Made by a program: the position numbers and the translations under genes. A DNA stretch of 64,000 nt. It comes from Ruminobacter sp964520475 (GTDB lineage: Bacteria; Pseudomonadota; Gammaproteobacteria; Enterobacterales; Succinivibrionaceae). Shown in pieces: positions 41,037 to 49,979 of this stretch (positions within the stretch are counted from its first letter, which is position 1; each line of letters begins with the position of its first letter). The DNA lies in assembly GCA_964520475.1 (NCBI GenBank), contig CAZFNS010000010.1, forward strand, positions 13,333 to 77,332. Direction: 5' to 3'. The notes under the pieces were generated by a model. That model had not been told where the DNA came from, did not search any database, and saw only the letters and a list, made by a program, of their open reading frames with translations.

Positions 41037-41951
41037 ATGAGAAAATTCAAGCATATTCTCGCGGTGGTGGAGCCCGGCTCGCCGAGCGACGCCGCCCTGA
41101 AAAGGGCCTTCGAAATCGCCCGCTTCTCCCCGGGCGCGCAGATCACCGCCATGATCGCCGTTTACGATTTTTCGGCCGATCTCCTCTCCACCCTGGAGAT
41201 CCACGAGCAGATGAAACTGAAGGACGAGCTCGCGGCCGCCCACGAGCATATGATCGCGCAGAAAATCGGCGAGCTGAACACGGAGCATTCGGACATCGAT
41301 TACAAGGTGGTCTGGCAGCGCGGCGTGACCAAGGCCATCGTGGAGGAAATCAACTCCGGGGACTACGACCTGCTGATCAAGGGCGTGGACAGCCACGACT
41401 TTTTCATGAACATGCTGTTTACCCCGCTCGACTGGAAACTGCTCAGATACTCGCCGATCCCGGTGCTCATCGCCAAGGATCACAGCTGGGAAAGCAACTC
41501 CAACATTCTGGTCGCCGTCAGCTTCGACGACGACAACGACCGGAGGCACCGGCTGCTCAACCTGAAGCTCCTGCGGCACGCCCAGCAGCTCAAGACCCTG
41601 ATCAACGGGCAGATCCACCTGATCAACGCCGCGGTGCCCGCCAATCCGTCGACGATGGTGGAGATCCCGGGGTTCTCGCCCGATCTCTACTCCGAGACCG
41701 TGTACAACCACAACCTCGAGCAGATGACCTCCTTCGCCGGGAAGCACCATATCCCGCGGGAGAACTGCCATGTCTGCATCGGCCAGACCGGGGACGTCAT
41801 CGGCGACCTCGCCGCCAAGCTCGGCGCCCGGGCCGTGCTGATCGGCACCTCGGCGCGCAAGGGCCTGAAGGCCGCGGTGATCGGCAACATCTGCGAGCAG
41901 ATCGTGGACGAAATCGACTGCGACCTGTTCGTGACCGGCCCGACCGTCTGA
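41037..41951 (+). CDS. uspE: Universal stress protein, UspE-like (two USP domains)
   Basis: A 304-residue cytoplasmic protein made of two tandem USP domains: about 1-150 (FKHILAVVEPGSPSDAALKRAF, then YDLLIKGVDSHD and PIPVLIAKD) and about 155-304 (NILVAVSFDDDND, CIGQTGDVIGDLAAKLGARA, VLIGTSARKGLKAAVIGN). Length and layout match E. coli UspE, which supports motility, adhesion and stress survival. The ATG at 41037 is 8 bases after AAGGATG; an ATG three codons upstream overlaps that ribosome site. A TACAAT at 40986-40991 may be its -10. ttcA is its convergent neighbour. Confidence 0.9.
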   Translation: MRKFKHILAVVEPGSPSDAALKRAFEIARFSPGAQITAMIAVYDFSADLLSTLEIHEQMKLKDELAAAHEHMIAQKIGELNTEHSDIDYKVVWQRGVTKAIVEEINSGDYDLLIKGVDSHDFFMNMLFTPLDWKLLRYSPIPVLIAKDHSWESNSNILVAVSFDDDNDRRHRLLNLKLLRHAQQLKTLINGQIHLINAAVPANPSTMVEIPGFSPDLYSETVYNHNLEQMTSFAGKHHIPRENCHVCIGQTGDVIGDLAAKLGARAVLIGTSARKGLKAAVIGNICEQIVDEIDCDLFVTGPTV

Positions 41952-41975
41952 GGCGGCCGGGCGGGAGCGGGCGCG

Positions 41976-42821
41976 TCACGCCCGCTCCGTCCCGCCGTCT
42001 TCCCCGGTTTCCCCTTCCGCCGCGGGCCGCAGCCCCGCGAAATCGAACTTCGTCCGGTCGAGGAGATGGCTCGCGCAGATCTCTTTGAGCGCCCTGAACA
42101 TGACGTCGCTGCGGCCGGGGTAGCGTTTGTCCCAGGCCGCGATCATCTCCCCGACCTCCCGGCGCATTTTGTTCTCGGCCAGGCCGCAGAGATCCTTCGG
42201 CAGGACCGGATACCCCTTAAGCCCGGCGAAGCGGGCCAGATCCTTTTCCCGGCAGTACGCGAGCGGCCTGATGACCACGTGCTTCCGGTCGTCCGTGAGG
42301 AGCTTTGGGGGCATGGTCTTGAGCCGGCCGGCGTAAAAGAGGTTCAGGAAAAAGGTGGCGAGGATGTCGTCGGCGTGGTGGCCGAGCGCGATCTTGTCGG
42401 CGCCGATCTCCCCCGCGACGCGGTAGATGATCCCCCGGCGCAGCCGCGAGCAGAAGGGGCAGACGCCCCCGTTCCGGGTGGGCCGGGCGGTGACGACGCC
42501 GTAAATGTTCTCGCGGATCACGCGGTATTCGAGCCCGGTCGCGCGCAGGTAATTTTCGACGGCGCCCTCGGGATAGCCCGGGAACATCCCGTCGACGTGC
42601 ACCGGCACCAGCTCGAAGCTCACGGGCGCGCCGCGCCTTAAGCACAGCAGGATGTCGAGCATCGCGTAGCTGTCCTTGCCTCCGGACATGCACACCATGA
42701 CCCGGTCGCCGTCTTCGATCATGCCGTAGTCGGCGACGGCCTCCCCCGCGGCGTGCCTCAGCTTCTTCTGCAGCCGGTTCATAATGAAAGTCTGTCTGGG
42801 GTTAAGTCCGCTTCCGTTCAT
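41976..42821 (-). CDS. ttcA: tRNA 2-thiocytidine synthase TtcA
   Basis: Thiolates C32 of certain tRNAs using an iron-sulfur cluster. It has 281 residues, shorter at the C terminus than E. coli TtcA (311). The PP-loop is VCMSGGKDSYAMLDIL; the cluster Cys pair is CPFC in NGGVCPFCSRLRRGI, with the third ligand in KDLCGLAENKM. ALGHHADDILATFFLNLFY and VIRPLAYCREKDLARFA are strongly conserved. The ATG at 42821 has CGGAGA upstream. It is the gene after pheT on the same strand, 90 bases away. Confidence 0.96.
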   Translation of the reverse strand: MNGSGLNPRQTFIMNRLQKKLRHAAGEAVADYGMIEDGDRVMVCMSGGKDSYAMLDILLCLRRGAPVSFELVPVHVDGMFPGYPEGAVENYLRATGLEYRVIRENIYGVVTARPTRNGGVCPFCSRLRRGIIYRVAGEIGADKIALGHHADDILATFFLNLFYAGRLKTMPPKLLTDDRKHVVIRPLAYCREKDLARFAGLKGYPVLPKDLCGLAENKMRREVGEMIAAWDKRYPGRSDVMFRALKEICASHLLDRTKFDFAGLRPAAEGETGEDGGTERA

Positions 42822-42911
42822 GTCTCCGATCCCGCTTCGGCGGCCGCGCGGACGCCCCGGCGCCGCCGTCCGGCGAATCCGCCTCTTTTTTCCCGAAAAA
42901 CCCCCGGGCCG

Positions 42912-45302
42912 TCACTCCCTCAGCTCGGCGCCGAACCGCACCCAGAGCGCCCCGACCGCCGCCACGGTGAAGTCGTCGACGTCGTCGTCCTCCAGGGTCT
43001 TGTCCGGGCTCTGCAGCGTGACGCTGAAGGCGACGCTCTTTTTGCCCTCCGGCACGCCCTTCCCCGAGAACACGTCGAAGACGTTCACGTCCCGCGCCAG
43101 AGCCGAGCAGCCGCGGACGACGCTCACGACGCGGTCGGCCGGCACGGCGGCGTCCAGGACGATCGCGAAGTCGCGCCGGATGGACGGGAATTTGGAAATT
43201 TCGGCGTACGACGGGATCCGGCGGGTCTTGAGCGCGTCCGCGCGGAGATCGAAGAGGAACACCGGGCGCCTCAGGCCGAGCTTTTTCTGCGCGGCCGGAT
43301 GGATGAGGCCCGCGTAGCCGGCGATCTCGCCGCGGCGCCGGATCGCGGCGCTCACGCCGGGATGCAGCGCCGGGAGGGAGGCCCGCTCGAACGTGAATTC
43401 GTCCGCGCTCCCCGTGAGCCCGAGCAGCCTTTCCACGTCGCCCTTCAGATCGAAGAAGTCGGCGTCGCGGGACGGCCGGTTCCAGCTTTCGTCGTCGGCG
43501 CTCCCGTAGATCGCCCCGGCGACGTGCTCTTCCTGGAGGATGCCGTTCTCGGCGGCGGGGTCGCGCAGGAAGGTCTGGCCGCATTCGAAGATCTTCATGC
43601 GGACGGCCTGGCGGTTCACGTTGTACCGCACCGCCCCCGCGAGGCCCGCCCAGAGCGTGGTCCGCATCGCCGACATCTCGGCGGAGATCGGCGCGGGCAG
43701 GATCACGGCCTCGTGCTCCGGATCCAGGACGCGGAGGCTCTCCGGGTCGACGAAGCTGTAGGTCACGACCTCGTGGTAGCCGAGGTCGGCGAGCAGGGTT
43801 TTGACCGCGCGCGGGGTCACCTCGCCCTCGCTCTGCCGGAGCATGCGCAGCGGGGCCACGGGATCGCGGGCGGGAATGTTGTCGTAGCCGAAGACGCGGG
43901 CGACCTCTTCGGCGACGTCGGCGGGGATGGCGATGTCGTACCGCCACGACGGAACCGCGATCCTGACGGCGGCTCCGCCTTCGGCGGGCTCGGGGTTCAT
44001 GCCGAGCCGCGCGAGGATGTCCGTGACGGTTTCGGGCGGGATCACGACGCCGAGGAGCTCGTCGATGTAGCGGAAAGAAGTCGTCACGGCGCCGCGGACG
44101 GGCAGATGCTCCGGGGAGACGGTCTCGTTGACCGGCCCCGCCTCGCCGCCGCAGATCTCCAGGATCAGGGCGGTCGCCCTTTCCATCGCCTCGCGGGCGA
44201 CGGCCGGGTCGACGCCCCTTTCGTAGCGGTGCGAAGCGTCCGTGGCGAGTCCGTACTCCCGAGCCCGGTTCTTGATGGCGGCGGGGCTGAAGAAGGCGGA
44301 TTCGAGGGCCACATTCACGGTGTCGGGGTGCACCCCGGCGGCCTCGCCCCCGAAAATTCCCGCGAGGGCGACCGGCCCGGACGCGTCGGCGATGACGAGC
44401 GTGCCGGCCTTGAGCACGGCCTCGGCGCCGCTCAGCAGCACCAGTTTCTCGCCGGGCTCGGCTTGGCGGACGACGATCCCGCCGTTCAGGCGGTCGAGAT
44501 CGAACGCGTGCATCGGCTGGCCCGTCTCGAGCATGACGTAGTTGGTGATGTCCACGATCGCGTCCACCGGGCGGATCCCGCAGCGGCGGAGCCGTTCCCG
44601 GAGCCACAGGGGGCTATTCCGCGCGATGGCGGCGTTCCTGACGACGCGGGAGATGTAGCGCGGGCACGCGGCCGGGTCCCGAACCTCGACGGCGACCCGA
44701 TCCGGAACGGCCGCGGGCACCGGCGGGATCTCCGGGAAGACGACGTCCTTCGACGCGAGGACGCCGACCTCCCGCGCGATGCCGCGGACGCTCAGGCAGT
44801 CCGCCCGGTTGGCGGTGAGATCGAGCTCGACCGACCGGTCGTCCAGGCGCAGGTAATCGCGCAGATCGGCGCCGACGGGCGCGTCCTCCGGCAGCTCGAG
44901 GATGCCGTCGTGATCCTCGGACATTCCCAGCTCCCGCGCCGAGCAGAGCATGCCGTTCGAAACGGCGCCGCGCAGCTTCGCGGGTCCGATCCTCAGGCCG
45001 CCCGGCAGGGACGCGCCGACCTTGGCGCAGGCCACCTTGAGGCCGGCGCGGCAGTTCGGGGCGCCGCACACTATGTCCAGGATCTCCCCGCCGCCGGCGT
45101 CCACGGTCGTGACATGCAGATGATCCGAATCCGGGTGGGCCGCGCAGGTCAGGACCTCGCCCACCACGACGCCGTCGAATGCGCCGGCCACGGGGCTTAC
45201 GGAGTCGACCTCGAGCCCCGCCATGGTGATCATGTCCGCGAGCGTGTCCGTGTCCGGGGCGCCGGGCACCAGCTCGTCAATCCATAATTTGTTGAATTTC
45301 AT
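42912..45302 (-). CDS. pheT: Phenylalanyl-tRNA synthetase beta subunit
   Basis: The large subunit of the (alpha-beta)2 PheRS, 796 residues (E. coli 795). In order: N-terminal B1 and tRNA-binding EMAP-like domain (about 40-150, FDGVVVGEVLTCAAHPDSDHLHV), B3/4 editing domain (about 210-370, with DIAFDLDRL and ATDASHRYERGVDP), B5 (about 400-470), catalytic-like B6/7, and the C-terminal FDX-ACB domain (about 700-796, FPSIRRDFAIVLD). I chose the ATG at 45302 (MKFNKLW, as E. coli MKFSELW) with TAGGAG upstream. It starts 10 bases after pheS. Confidence 0.97.
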   Translation of the reverse strand: MKFNKLWIDELVPGAPDTDTLADMITMAGLEVDSVSPVAGAFDGVVVGEVLTCAAHPDSDHLHVTTVDAGGGEILDIVCGAPNCRAGLKVACAKVGASLPGGLRIGPAKLRGAVSNGMLCSARELGMSEDHDGILELPEDAPVGADLRDYLRLDDRSVELDLTANRADCLSVRGIAREVGVLASKDVVFPEIPPVPAAVPDRVAVEVRDPAACPRYISRVVRNAAIARNSPLWLRERLRRCGIRPVDAIVDITNYVMLETGQPMHAFDLDRLNGGIVVRQAEPGEKLVLLSGAEAVLKAGTLVIADASGPVALAGIFGGEAAGVHPDTVNVALESAFFSPAAIKNRAREYGLATDASHRYERGVDPAVAREAMERATALILEICGGEAGPVNETVSPEHLPVRGAVTTSFRYIDELLGVVIPPETVTDILARLGMNPEPAEGGAAVRIAVPSWRYDIAIPADVAEEVARVFGYDNIPARDPVAPLRMLRQSEGEVTPRAVKTLLADLGYHEVVTYSFVDPESLRVLDPEHEAVILPAPISAEMSAMRTTLWAGLAGAVRYNVNRQAVRMKIFECGQTFLRDPAAENGILQEEHVAGAIYGSADDESWNRPSRDADFFDLKGDVERLLGLTGSADEFTFERASLPALHPGVSAAIRRRGEIAGYAGLIHPAAQKKLGLRRPVFLFDLRADALKTRRIPSYAEISKFPSIRRDFAIVLDAAVPADRVVSVVRGCSALARDVNVFDVFSGKGVPEGKKSVAFSVTLQSPDKTLEDDDVDDFTVAAVGALWVRFGAELRE

Positions 45303-45312
45303 ATCGGGGCTC

Positions 45313-46299
45313 CTACCGGCCAAACTGGCTCAGGAATCTGAGATCGTTTTCGAAAAACGCGCGCAGGTCGTTAACGCCGTAGCGCAGCATGGTGAGGCGC
45401 TCGACCCCGAGGCCGAAGGCGAAGCCCCGGTAGCGGTCCGGATCCACGCCGACGTTCTCGAGCACGCGCGGGTTGACCATGCCGCAGCCGAGGACCTCGA
45501 GCCACTTGCCGTTCGCGCCCATGACGTCGACCTCGGCCGAGGGCTCGGTGAACGGGAAGAACGACGGCCGGAAGCGCACTTTGAGGTCGTCCTCGAAGAA
45601 GTTGATCAGGAAGCTGCGGAGCACCCCCTTGAGCTCGGCGAGCGAACTGTGCTCGTCGACCAGCAGCCCCTCCACCTGATGGAACATCGGCGAGTGGGTC
45701 ATGTCGTAGTCGGGTCGGTACACGCGGCCCGGCACGATGATGCGCACCGGCGGGCGGGTCTTCTCGAGAACCCGGATCTGCACGCCCGAGGTCTGGGTCC
45801 GCAGCAGCAGGTTGTCGTCGAAATAAAAGGTGTCGTGCTCGGAGCGGGCCGGATGGTCGGGCTCGATGCAGAGGGCGTCGAAATTGTGGTAGCAGTCCTC
45901 GATCTCGGGTCCGGACTCGACGCTGAAGCCGAGTCCCGCGAAGATCTCTTCGATCCTGCGGATGGTCACGGTTATCGGGTGCAGGGTACCGCCCGCGGTC
46001 TTACGGCCGGAAAGGGTGACGTCGACGCTCTCCGCGGCGAGGCGCCGGGCGAGGGCCGCGGCGGCGAGGCTCTCGCGTTTTTCCCCGAGGGCCGCGACGA
46101 CCCGCTCGCGGGCCGCGTTGACCGCCGCGCCGGCCTTGGGCCTTTCCGCCGGGGGCAGCGCGCCGAGCCCCTTCATCAGTTCCGTAAAGCGGCCCTTTTT
46201 GCCGAGGAACCGCACTTTCACGGCGTCGAGGTCCGCGTCGCCGCCGGCTTCCCCGACGAGCCGCAGCGCCTCCCGCGCCAGTTCTTCCAAATCGTCCAT
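45313..46299 (-). CDS. pheS: Phenylalanyl-tRNA synthetase alpha subunit
   Basis: The catalytic subunit of PheRS, 328 residues (E. coli 327). An N-terminal coiled coil (about 1-80) that contacts tRNA is followed by the class II core: HPITVTIRRIEEIFAGLGF, motif 2 VYRPDYDMTHSPMFHQVEG, the Phe-specificity stretch FRPSFFPFTEPSAEVDV, and motif 3 GFAFGLGVERLTMLRYG. The ATG at 46299 has GAGG 7 bases upstream. The leader does not encode an obvious PheM-like peptide, so the E. coli type of attenuation is not evident. Confidence 0.97.
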   Translation of the reverse strand: MDDLEELAREALRLVGEAGGDADLDAVKVRFLGKKGRFTELMKGLGALPPAERPKAGAAVNAARERVVAALGEKRESLAAAALARRLAAESVDVTLSGRKTAGGTLHPITVTIRRIEEIFAGLGFSVESGPEIEDCYHNFDALCIEPDHPARSEHDTFYFDDNLLLRTQTSGVQIRVLEKTRPPVRIIVPGRVYRPDYDMTHSPMFHQVEGLLVDEHSSLAELKGVLRSFLINFFEDDLKVRFRPSFFPFTEPSAEVDVMGANGKWLEVLGCGMVNPRVLENVGVDPDRYRGFAFGLGVERLTMLRYGVNDLRAFFENDLRFLSQFGR

Positions 46300-46366
46300 A
46301 AGATCCTCACCGTTCGTCCCGCGGCGGGTTCCGGCCGCGCCGGCGCCGCGAAAAAGTTTTGCACAG

Positions 46367-46394
46367 ATTTTACTATATATTGGCTTATTTGCAA
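46367..46394 (-). promoter_or_regulatory. pheST promoter
   Basis: On the minus strand TTGCAA (46389-46394) and TAAAAT (46367-46372) with a 16-base spacer, about 70 bases upstream of pheS. Confidence 0.65.
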
Positions 46395-46496
46395 AAATTT
46401 TATGCTCCGCGCGGCGGCCCGAGATCCCGGGCCGCTCCGGGGAAAAAAACGCGGGACCGGCCGGAGACGCTCCCGCGGAACCGCCCCCCGGGCGGG

Positions 46497-46524
46497 CAAA
46501 AGAAAGGCGGCCTTCCGGCCGCCT
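46497..46524 (-). terminator. Terminator of the pullulanase gene
   Basis: A perfect 8-bp stem AGGCGGCC/GGCCGCCT (46505-46524, loop TTCC); on the minus strand it is followed by TTCTTTT. Confidence 0.8.
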
Positions 46525-46565
46525 CATTATTTTAACCGCCCTTCGCGGAACGTTTCAGAACCGGA

Positions 46566-49466
46566 TTACTCGGTAACCCAGATGGAAACGCCCTGAGCCT
46601 TGGCCTCGGTGTCCTGCGCGACGCCGGAGGTCAGCATGCCGTCGGTCACCTTGGTCATGCCGTCGACGCCGGCCACCGCGGCAGCCGCGGAGGAGCTGTT
46701 CATAACCACCTTAATCTGCGACCAGCTGTCGCCGACAGCCGCGCCGTTGATGTCGATGATTACCACTTCGTCGGTGCTGTTCGGGTCGAGCGTAACGTTG
46801 GCGAAGATATCGTCGGCGTTAGTCATGCGGAAAGCCGGATGAGCCTTCCTGATCCCGATGTAGCCCGCGTAGGACTCGCTGACGGCCTTCCAGTCGCCGG
46901 CCTTGAGATCCCACTTGAAGTCGTTGGCTCCGGTGGTGGTGTTGTAGGTGTTGGCGATGTCCGCCCCCGCCGCGGCCTTGGTTCTGCCGATTTCCTCACC
47001 GCCGTGGATGAACGCGATGCCCTGCATGGTCATGAGGATGCTGTTGGCGTACGCCTGCAGAGTCCTCGCCTCTTCGCCGGTCTTGCCCCCGGCTTCGATC
47101 TTGTCTCTCAGCGCGAGGTTGTCGTGAGCGGTGATGTAGGTTACGGTCTGCTCCGGATCCGAGAAGCCCTGGGCCGACCACTCGTCGGTGCCGGTCGCGT
47201 CGGCGTGGCGCATGCCCGCCTTGGCGCCCATGAACACGCACGCCGCGTTGCCCTGAATGGGCTGGTCGTTCTCGTCGTTGCCGTTGGTGTCCCAGCCGTC
47301 ATTTTCTTTGTTGAAGACGAAGCCGAGATTGTCGCCGTTGTCGCTCGAACCCTTCAGGCAGTTCCTGACGCGGTTGTTGAAGGCGCCGACGTGAGCCTCG
47401 GGATCCTGGGTCCACATCCGGCCGGTGCGGACGCCGGTGGTGACCACCTGATCCGGGTCGTCGCTCGAACCGGTCCACGGCTCGCCGTAGATTACCAGGG
47501 TGGCGTCCGGGTGGGTCCTGTTGAGGTAAATGCCCCAGTCGGAGAAGTCGGACATGTTGAACGCGCCCACCAGGTCGAGTCTGAAGCCGTCGATGTGGTA
47601 CTCGGTTACCCAGTAGTCCATCGAGTCTCTGATCATCTTCCATACCATGTCCTTGTCGGCGTTGACGGTGTTGCCGCAGCCCGACAGGTCGCCGTTCAGG
47701 TAGTACTTCGAGGTGATCTTCTCAAACACGGTCTTGTCGAAGGTGTGGTTGTAGACCACGTCCATGATCACGCGGATGCCGTTCTTGTGCAGCTCGTTAA
47801 CCATGGTCTTGACTTCCTTGATCTTGTTCACGTAGTCGTCGGTGCCGAACACGGACGAGTAGCGGTCCTCGGGGATGTTGTAGTTCCACGGATCGTAACC
47901 CCAGTTGTAGCAGCTGGAGTCCTGGGAGTCCACGTTCGAGCAGGTCGCGTAGTCGTAGATCGGCTGGAGCTGGACGTGGGTGACGCCGAGTTCCTTCAGG
48001 TGGTCGAGGCCGGTGGTGACGCCGTTGTAGGTCGTGCCCGCCTGAACCATGCCGAGGTAGCGGCCCCGCTTGTCGGCGTCGACGCCGGAGGTCTCGTCGA
48101 TGGTGAAGTCGCGGACGTGAACCTCGTAAACGATGGTGTCTTCGCGGTTGGCCAGCGCCGGAGCGTCAACCCAGCCTCCGTCGGGTTCCGTCTGGGACAT
48201 GTCCATGACGATGTTGGCGGTGTCGCTGCCGCTCGCGACCATCTTGCCGTAGGGGTCGCGCACCGGCTCGCCGTTGATCTTGAACTGGTAGGTGTGGCCG
48301 GCGAGGTCGCCGTCGGTGTCATCGTACTCGTAAACGCCGGTGTAGCAGGGCACGTCTTCCGGGGTCATCGGGTGATCGACGCCGTCAATGGAGACGACCA
48401 CGTCGGACGAATCCGGGGACCAGATGCGGAAGTCGGTCTCGGTCGGGCTCCAGATGGCGCCGAGCAGCATGGTTTCGCCGGGATGATCCGGATCCTCGGT
48501 CTTGTTCTGGCGGCACTGCGGATCCTTAGGCTCCTCGGCGGTGAAGGTCTTGACGACGGTGTAGACCGCCTCAACCGGGTCGGCGCCCTCCGGGGCGTAC
48601 TGAACGTGCAGCTGCACCTGCTTGGTGGTTCCGTCGGTGACCTGTACGTCCTGGCCGACTCTGATGATGTCGCCGTTGGTGAACGGCACGGCGGTGGCGG
48701 GGTCATCGCCGAACCAGTACGCGCCCTGGGTGGTCGCGTCGACGCCCGCGCCCTTGATGAGGAGAGTCAGGTCGACGTAAGCCGTCACGGGGTTGCCGGC
48801 GCGCTCGTCGATCTTAATCTCTCCGCCGGCGGCTACCTTGGCTTCGCCGTTCACGACGTAAACTTCGCCGGAAACGGGCTGAACCTGCCCGTCCACGGTC
48901 ACGCCGCATTCGGTGGCGGTGACGAACCGGGCCTGGTTCTTCCCGCTCGCGTCAGGTCCTTCCACGAGAAGACACGGCTTTTCCGGGGTGAAGTTATTCA
49001 CGTCGACGGTCTGCTGACCGTTGCCGTCGTTGATGATGGCGTTCATGCCCGTGAAATCGGTCACGGTCACGCTGGTGATGTCAGACGGGGCGACGCCGTA
49101 AACCTCGGCCGCGCACGAAGCGTCGATGACCCCGCTGGTGATCTGCTCGCCGGGCCAGCCCGGGCCGGGGCGGGCCTGGTCGGTGCCGTCCCAGAAGTAC
49201 AGATACCTGTCGGCGTACGAGCCGTTGGTGCGGCTCATATTGAAGATCAGCGTGCCCGCCGCGACGTTGCAGGCGGAACCGGGCTCGACCGGCCACTCGC
49301 TTTCCACGGGCTCGATTTTGCTGGGATCCGAGCCCACGGTGGTTCCGGTTCCCCAGGTATCGGCCTGAGCCGGCGAGTCGTCGCTGTCGCTGCCGCAGGC
49401 GGACAGGGCGGCGGCGCCCAGAATCATCGCGATGGACACGGCAAGTCTTGTAGTATGGAATTTCAT
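46566..49466 (-). CDS. Pullulanase-type GH13 debranching enzyme, surface lipoprotein
   Basis: A 966-residue enzyme expected to cleave alpha-1,6 bonds in pullulan and starch. The signal peptide ends in LSAC (Cys24), so it is a lipoprotein. About residues 60-125 (GTLIFNMSRTNG..YLYFWDG) resemble a starch-binding module; two beta domains follow, then a CBM48-like segment (GAIWSPTETDFRIWSPDSSD, about 340) and the GH13 barrel. The pullulanase marker YNWGYDPWNYNIPEDRY is present. Catalytic residues: Asp631 (GFRLDLVG), Glu662 (YGEPW), Asp782 (AHDN). Klebsiella PulA is longer (about 1,090). It lies opposite ackA with a CRP-type site between. Confidence 0.93.
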   Translation of the reverse strand: MKFHTTRLAVSIAMILGAAALSACGSDSDDSPAQADTWGTGTTVGSDPSKIEPVESEWPVEPGSACNVAAGTLIFNMSRTNGSYADRYLYFWDGTDQARPGPGWPGEQITSGVIDASCAAEVYGVAPSDITSVTVTDFTGMNAIINDGNGQQTVDVNNFTPEKPCLLVEGPDASGKNQARFVTATECGVTVDGQVQPVSGEVYVVNGEAKVAAGGEIKIDERAGNPVTAYVDLTLLIKGAGVDATTQGAYWFGDDPATAVPFTNGDIIRVGQDVQVTDGTTKQVQLHVQYAPEGADPVEAVYTVVKTFTAEEPKDPQCRQNKTEDPDHPGETMLLGAIWSPTETDFRIWSPDSSDVVVSIDGVDHPMTPEDVPCYTGVYEYDDTDGDLAGHTYQFKINGEPVRDPYGKMVASGSDTANIVMDMSQTEPDGGWVDAPALANREDTIVYEVHVRDFTIDETSGVDADKRGRYLGMVQAGTTYNGVTTGLDHLKELGVTHVQLQPIYDYATCSNVDSQDSSCYNWGYDPWNYNIPEDRYSSVFGTDDYVNKIKEVKTMVNELHKNGIRVIMDVVYNHTFDKTVFEKITSKYYLNGDLSGCGNTVNADKDMVWKMIRDSMDYWVTEYHIDGFRLDLVGAFNMSDFSDWGIYLNRTHPDATLVIYGEPWTGSSDDPDQVVTTGVRTGRMWTQDPEAHVGAFNNRVRNCLKGSSDNGDNLGFVFNKENDGWDTNGNDENDQPIQGNAACVFMGAKAGMRHADATGTDEWSAQGFSDPEQTVTYITAHDNLALRDKIEAGGKTGEEARTLQAYANSILMTMQGIAFIHGGEEIGRTKAAAGADIANTYNTTTGANDFKWDLKAGDWKAVSESYAGYIGIRKAHPAFRMTNADDIFANVTLDPNSTDEVVIIDINGAAVGDSWSQIKVVMNSSSAAAAVAGVDGMTKVTDGMLTSGVAQDTEAKAQGVSIWVTE

Positions 49467-49979
49467 AATTTATTCCTTTTGTTATGGTTATTGATAACGC
49501 ATTAGTCCTATACCCAGTCTGAAGTCTAACTTCTACTGTCCCATTACATTTTATGTCATTTCCCCGTCGCGCTGTCCGGATTTTCCGATTGCGATGGCTC
49601 AAATGTGAATGCATTCACAAAGGCGCGAAGTTATTGCGAACCGCGTCCCGGCCGGCGGCGGAACGTTCCTCGCGCGTACTTTTTATACGCTTCGCGGGCG
49701 GGAGCCGGCGCGCCCTTTCCCGCCCCGCCGGAGCGGCCCGCGGCGGGGCCGTCCGGCGCCGCGCGGGCGCGGGAAGCCGGCGGGATCCGGAGAGCGGTTT
49801 TGCCGCCGCGGGCCGGGAAAGTGTGATTTATTCCCGCTTTAACTCAATGCCCGGGACGGCGGGACACGCGGTCCCGGCCGGCGTGTGGTATGCTTAACGC
49901 ATCGCACTCAACACTCATGTCATCCGGCGCGAACCGGCCCCCCGGGGCGGGAGCGGGCGTCACTTAAGGATTTTCTTCT
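49467..49979. other. Divergent pullulanase/ackA regulatory region (513 bases, no gene)
   Basis: The pullulanase side (49467-49620) is AT-rich and holds a possible minus-strand -10 TATAGG (49507-49512), a small inverted repeat GAAGT-CTA-ACTTC (49521-49533) and the CRP-type palindrome. No good -35 is seen, consistent with activator dependence. The ackA side (49620-49979) is GC-rich and shows an extended -10, TGG-TATGCT (49889-49894), about 85 bases before ackA. Short open frames here lack coding character. Confidence 0.6.
49604..49619. promoter_or_regulatory. CRP-type binding site
   Basis: TGTGAATGCATTCACA is a perfect 16-bp palindrome that fits the CRP consensus TGTGA-N6-TCACA in both half sites, with A/T-rich flanks (AAA before, AA after). 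It is about 95 bases upstream of the pullulanase -10 candidate and 361 bases from ackA, so the pullulanase gene is the likelier target. Confidence 0.82.

Noticed and set aside
46300..46366. PheM-like leader peptide and attenuator before pheS
   Set aside because: The short leader has no frame with clustered Phe codons and no terminator/antiterminator pair.
46839..49505. An 888-codon open frame on the plus strand opposite the pullulanase gene
   Set aside because: It is the antisense shadow of a GC-rich gene: the minus frame has a lipobox signal peptide, GH13 motifs and all catalytic residues, while the plus frame shows only repetitive Val/Gly/Asp/Arg composition and no motif.
49553..49897. Small plus-strand frames in the pullulanase/ackA spacer
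   Set aside because: They start in regulatory sequence, are Arg/Pro/Gly-rich, overlap each other in different frames and have no ribosome site.
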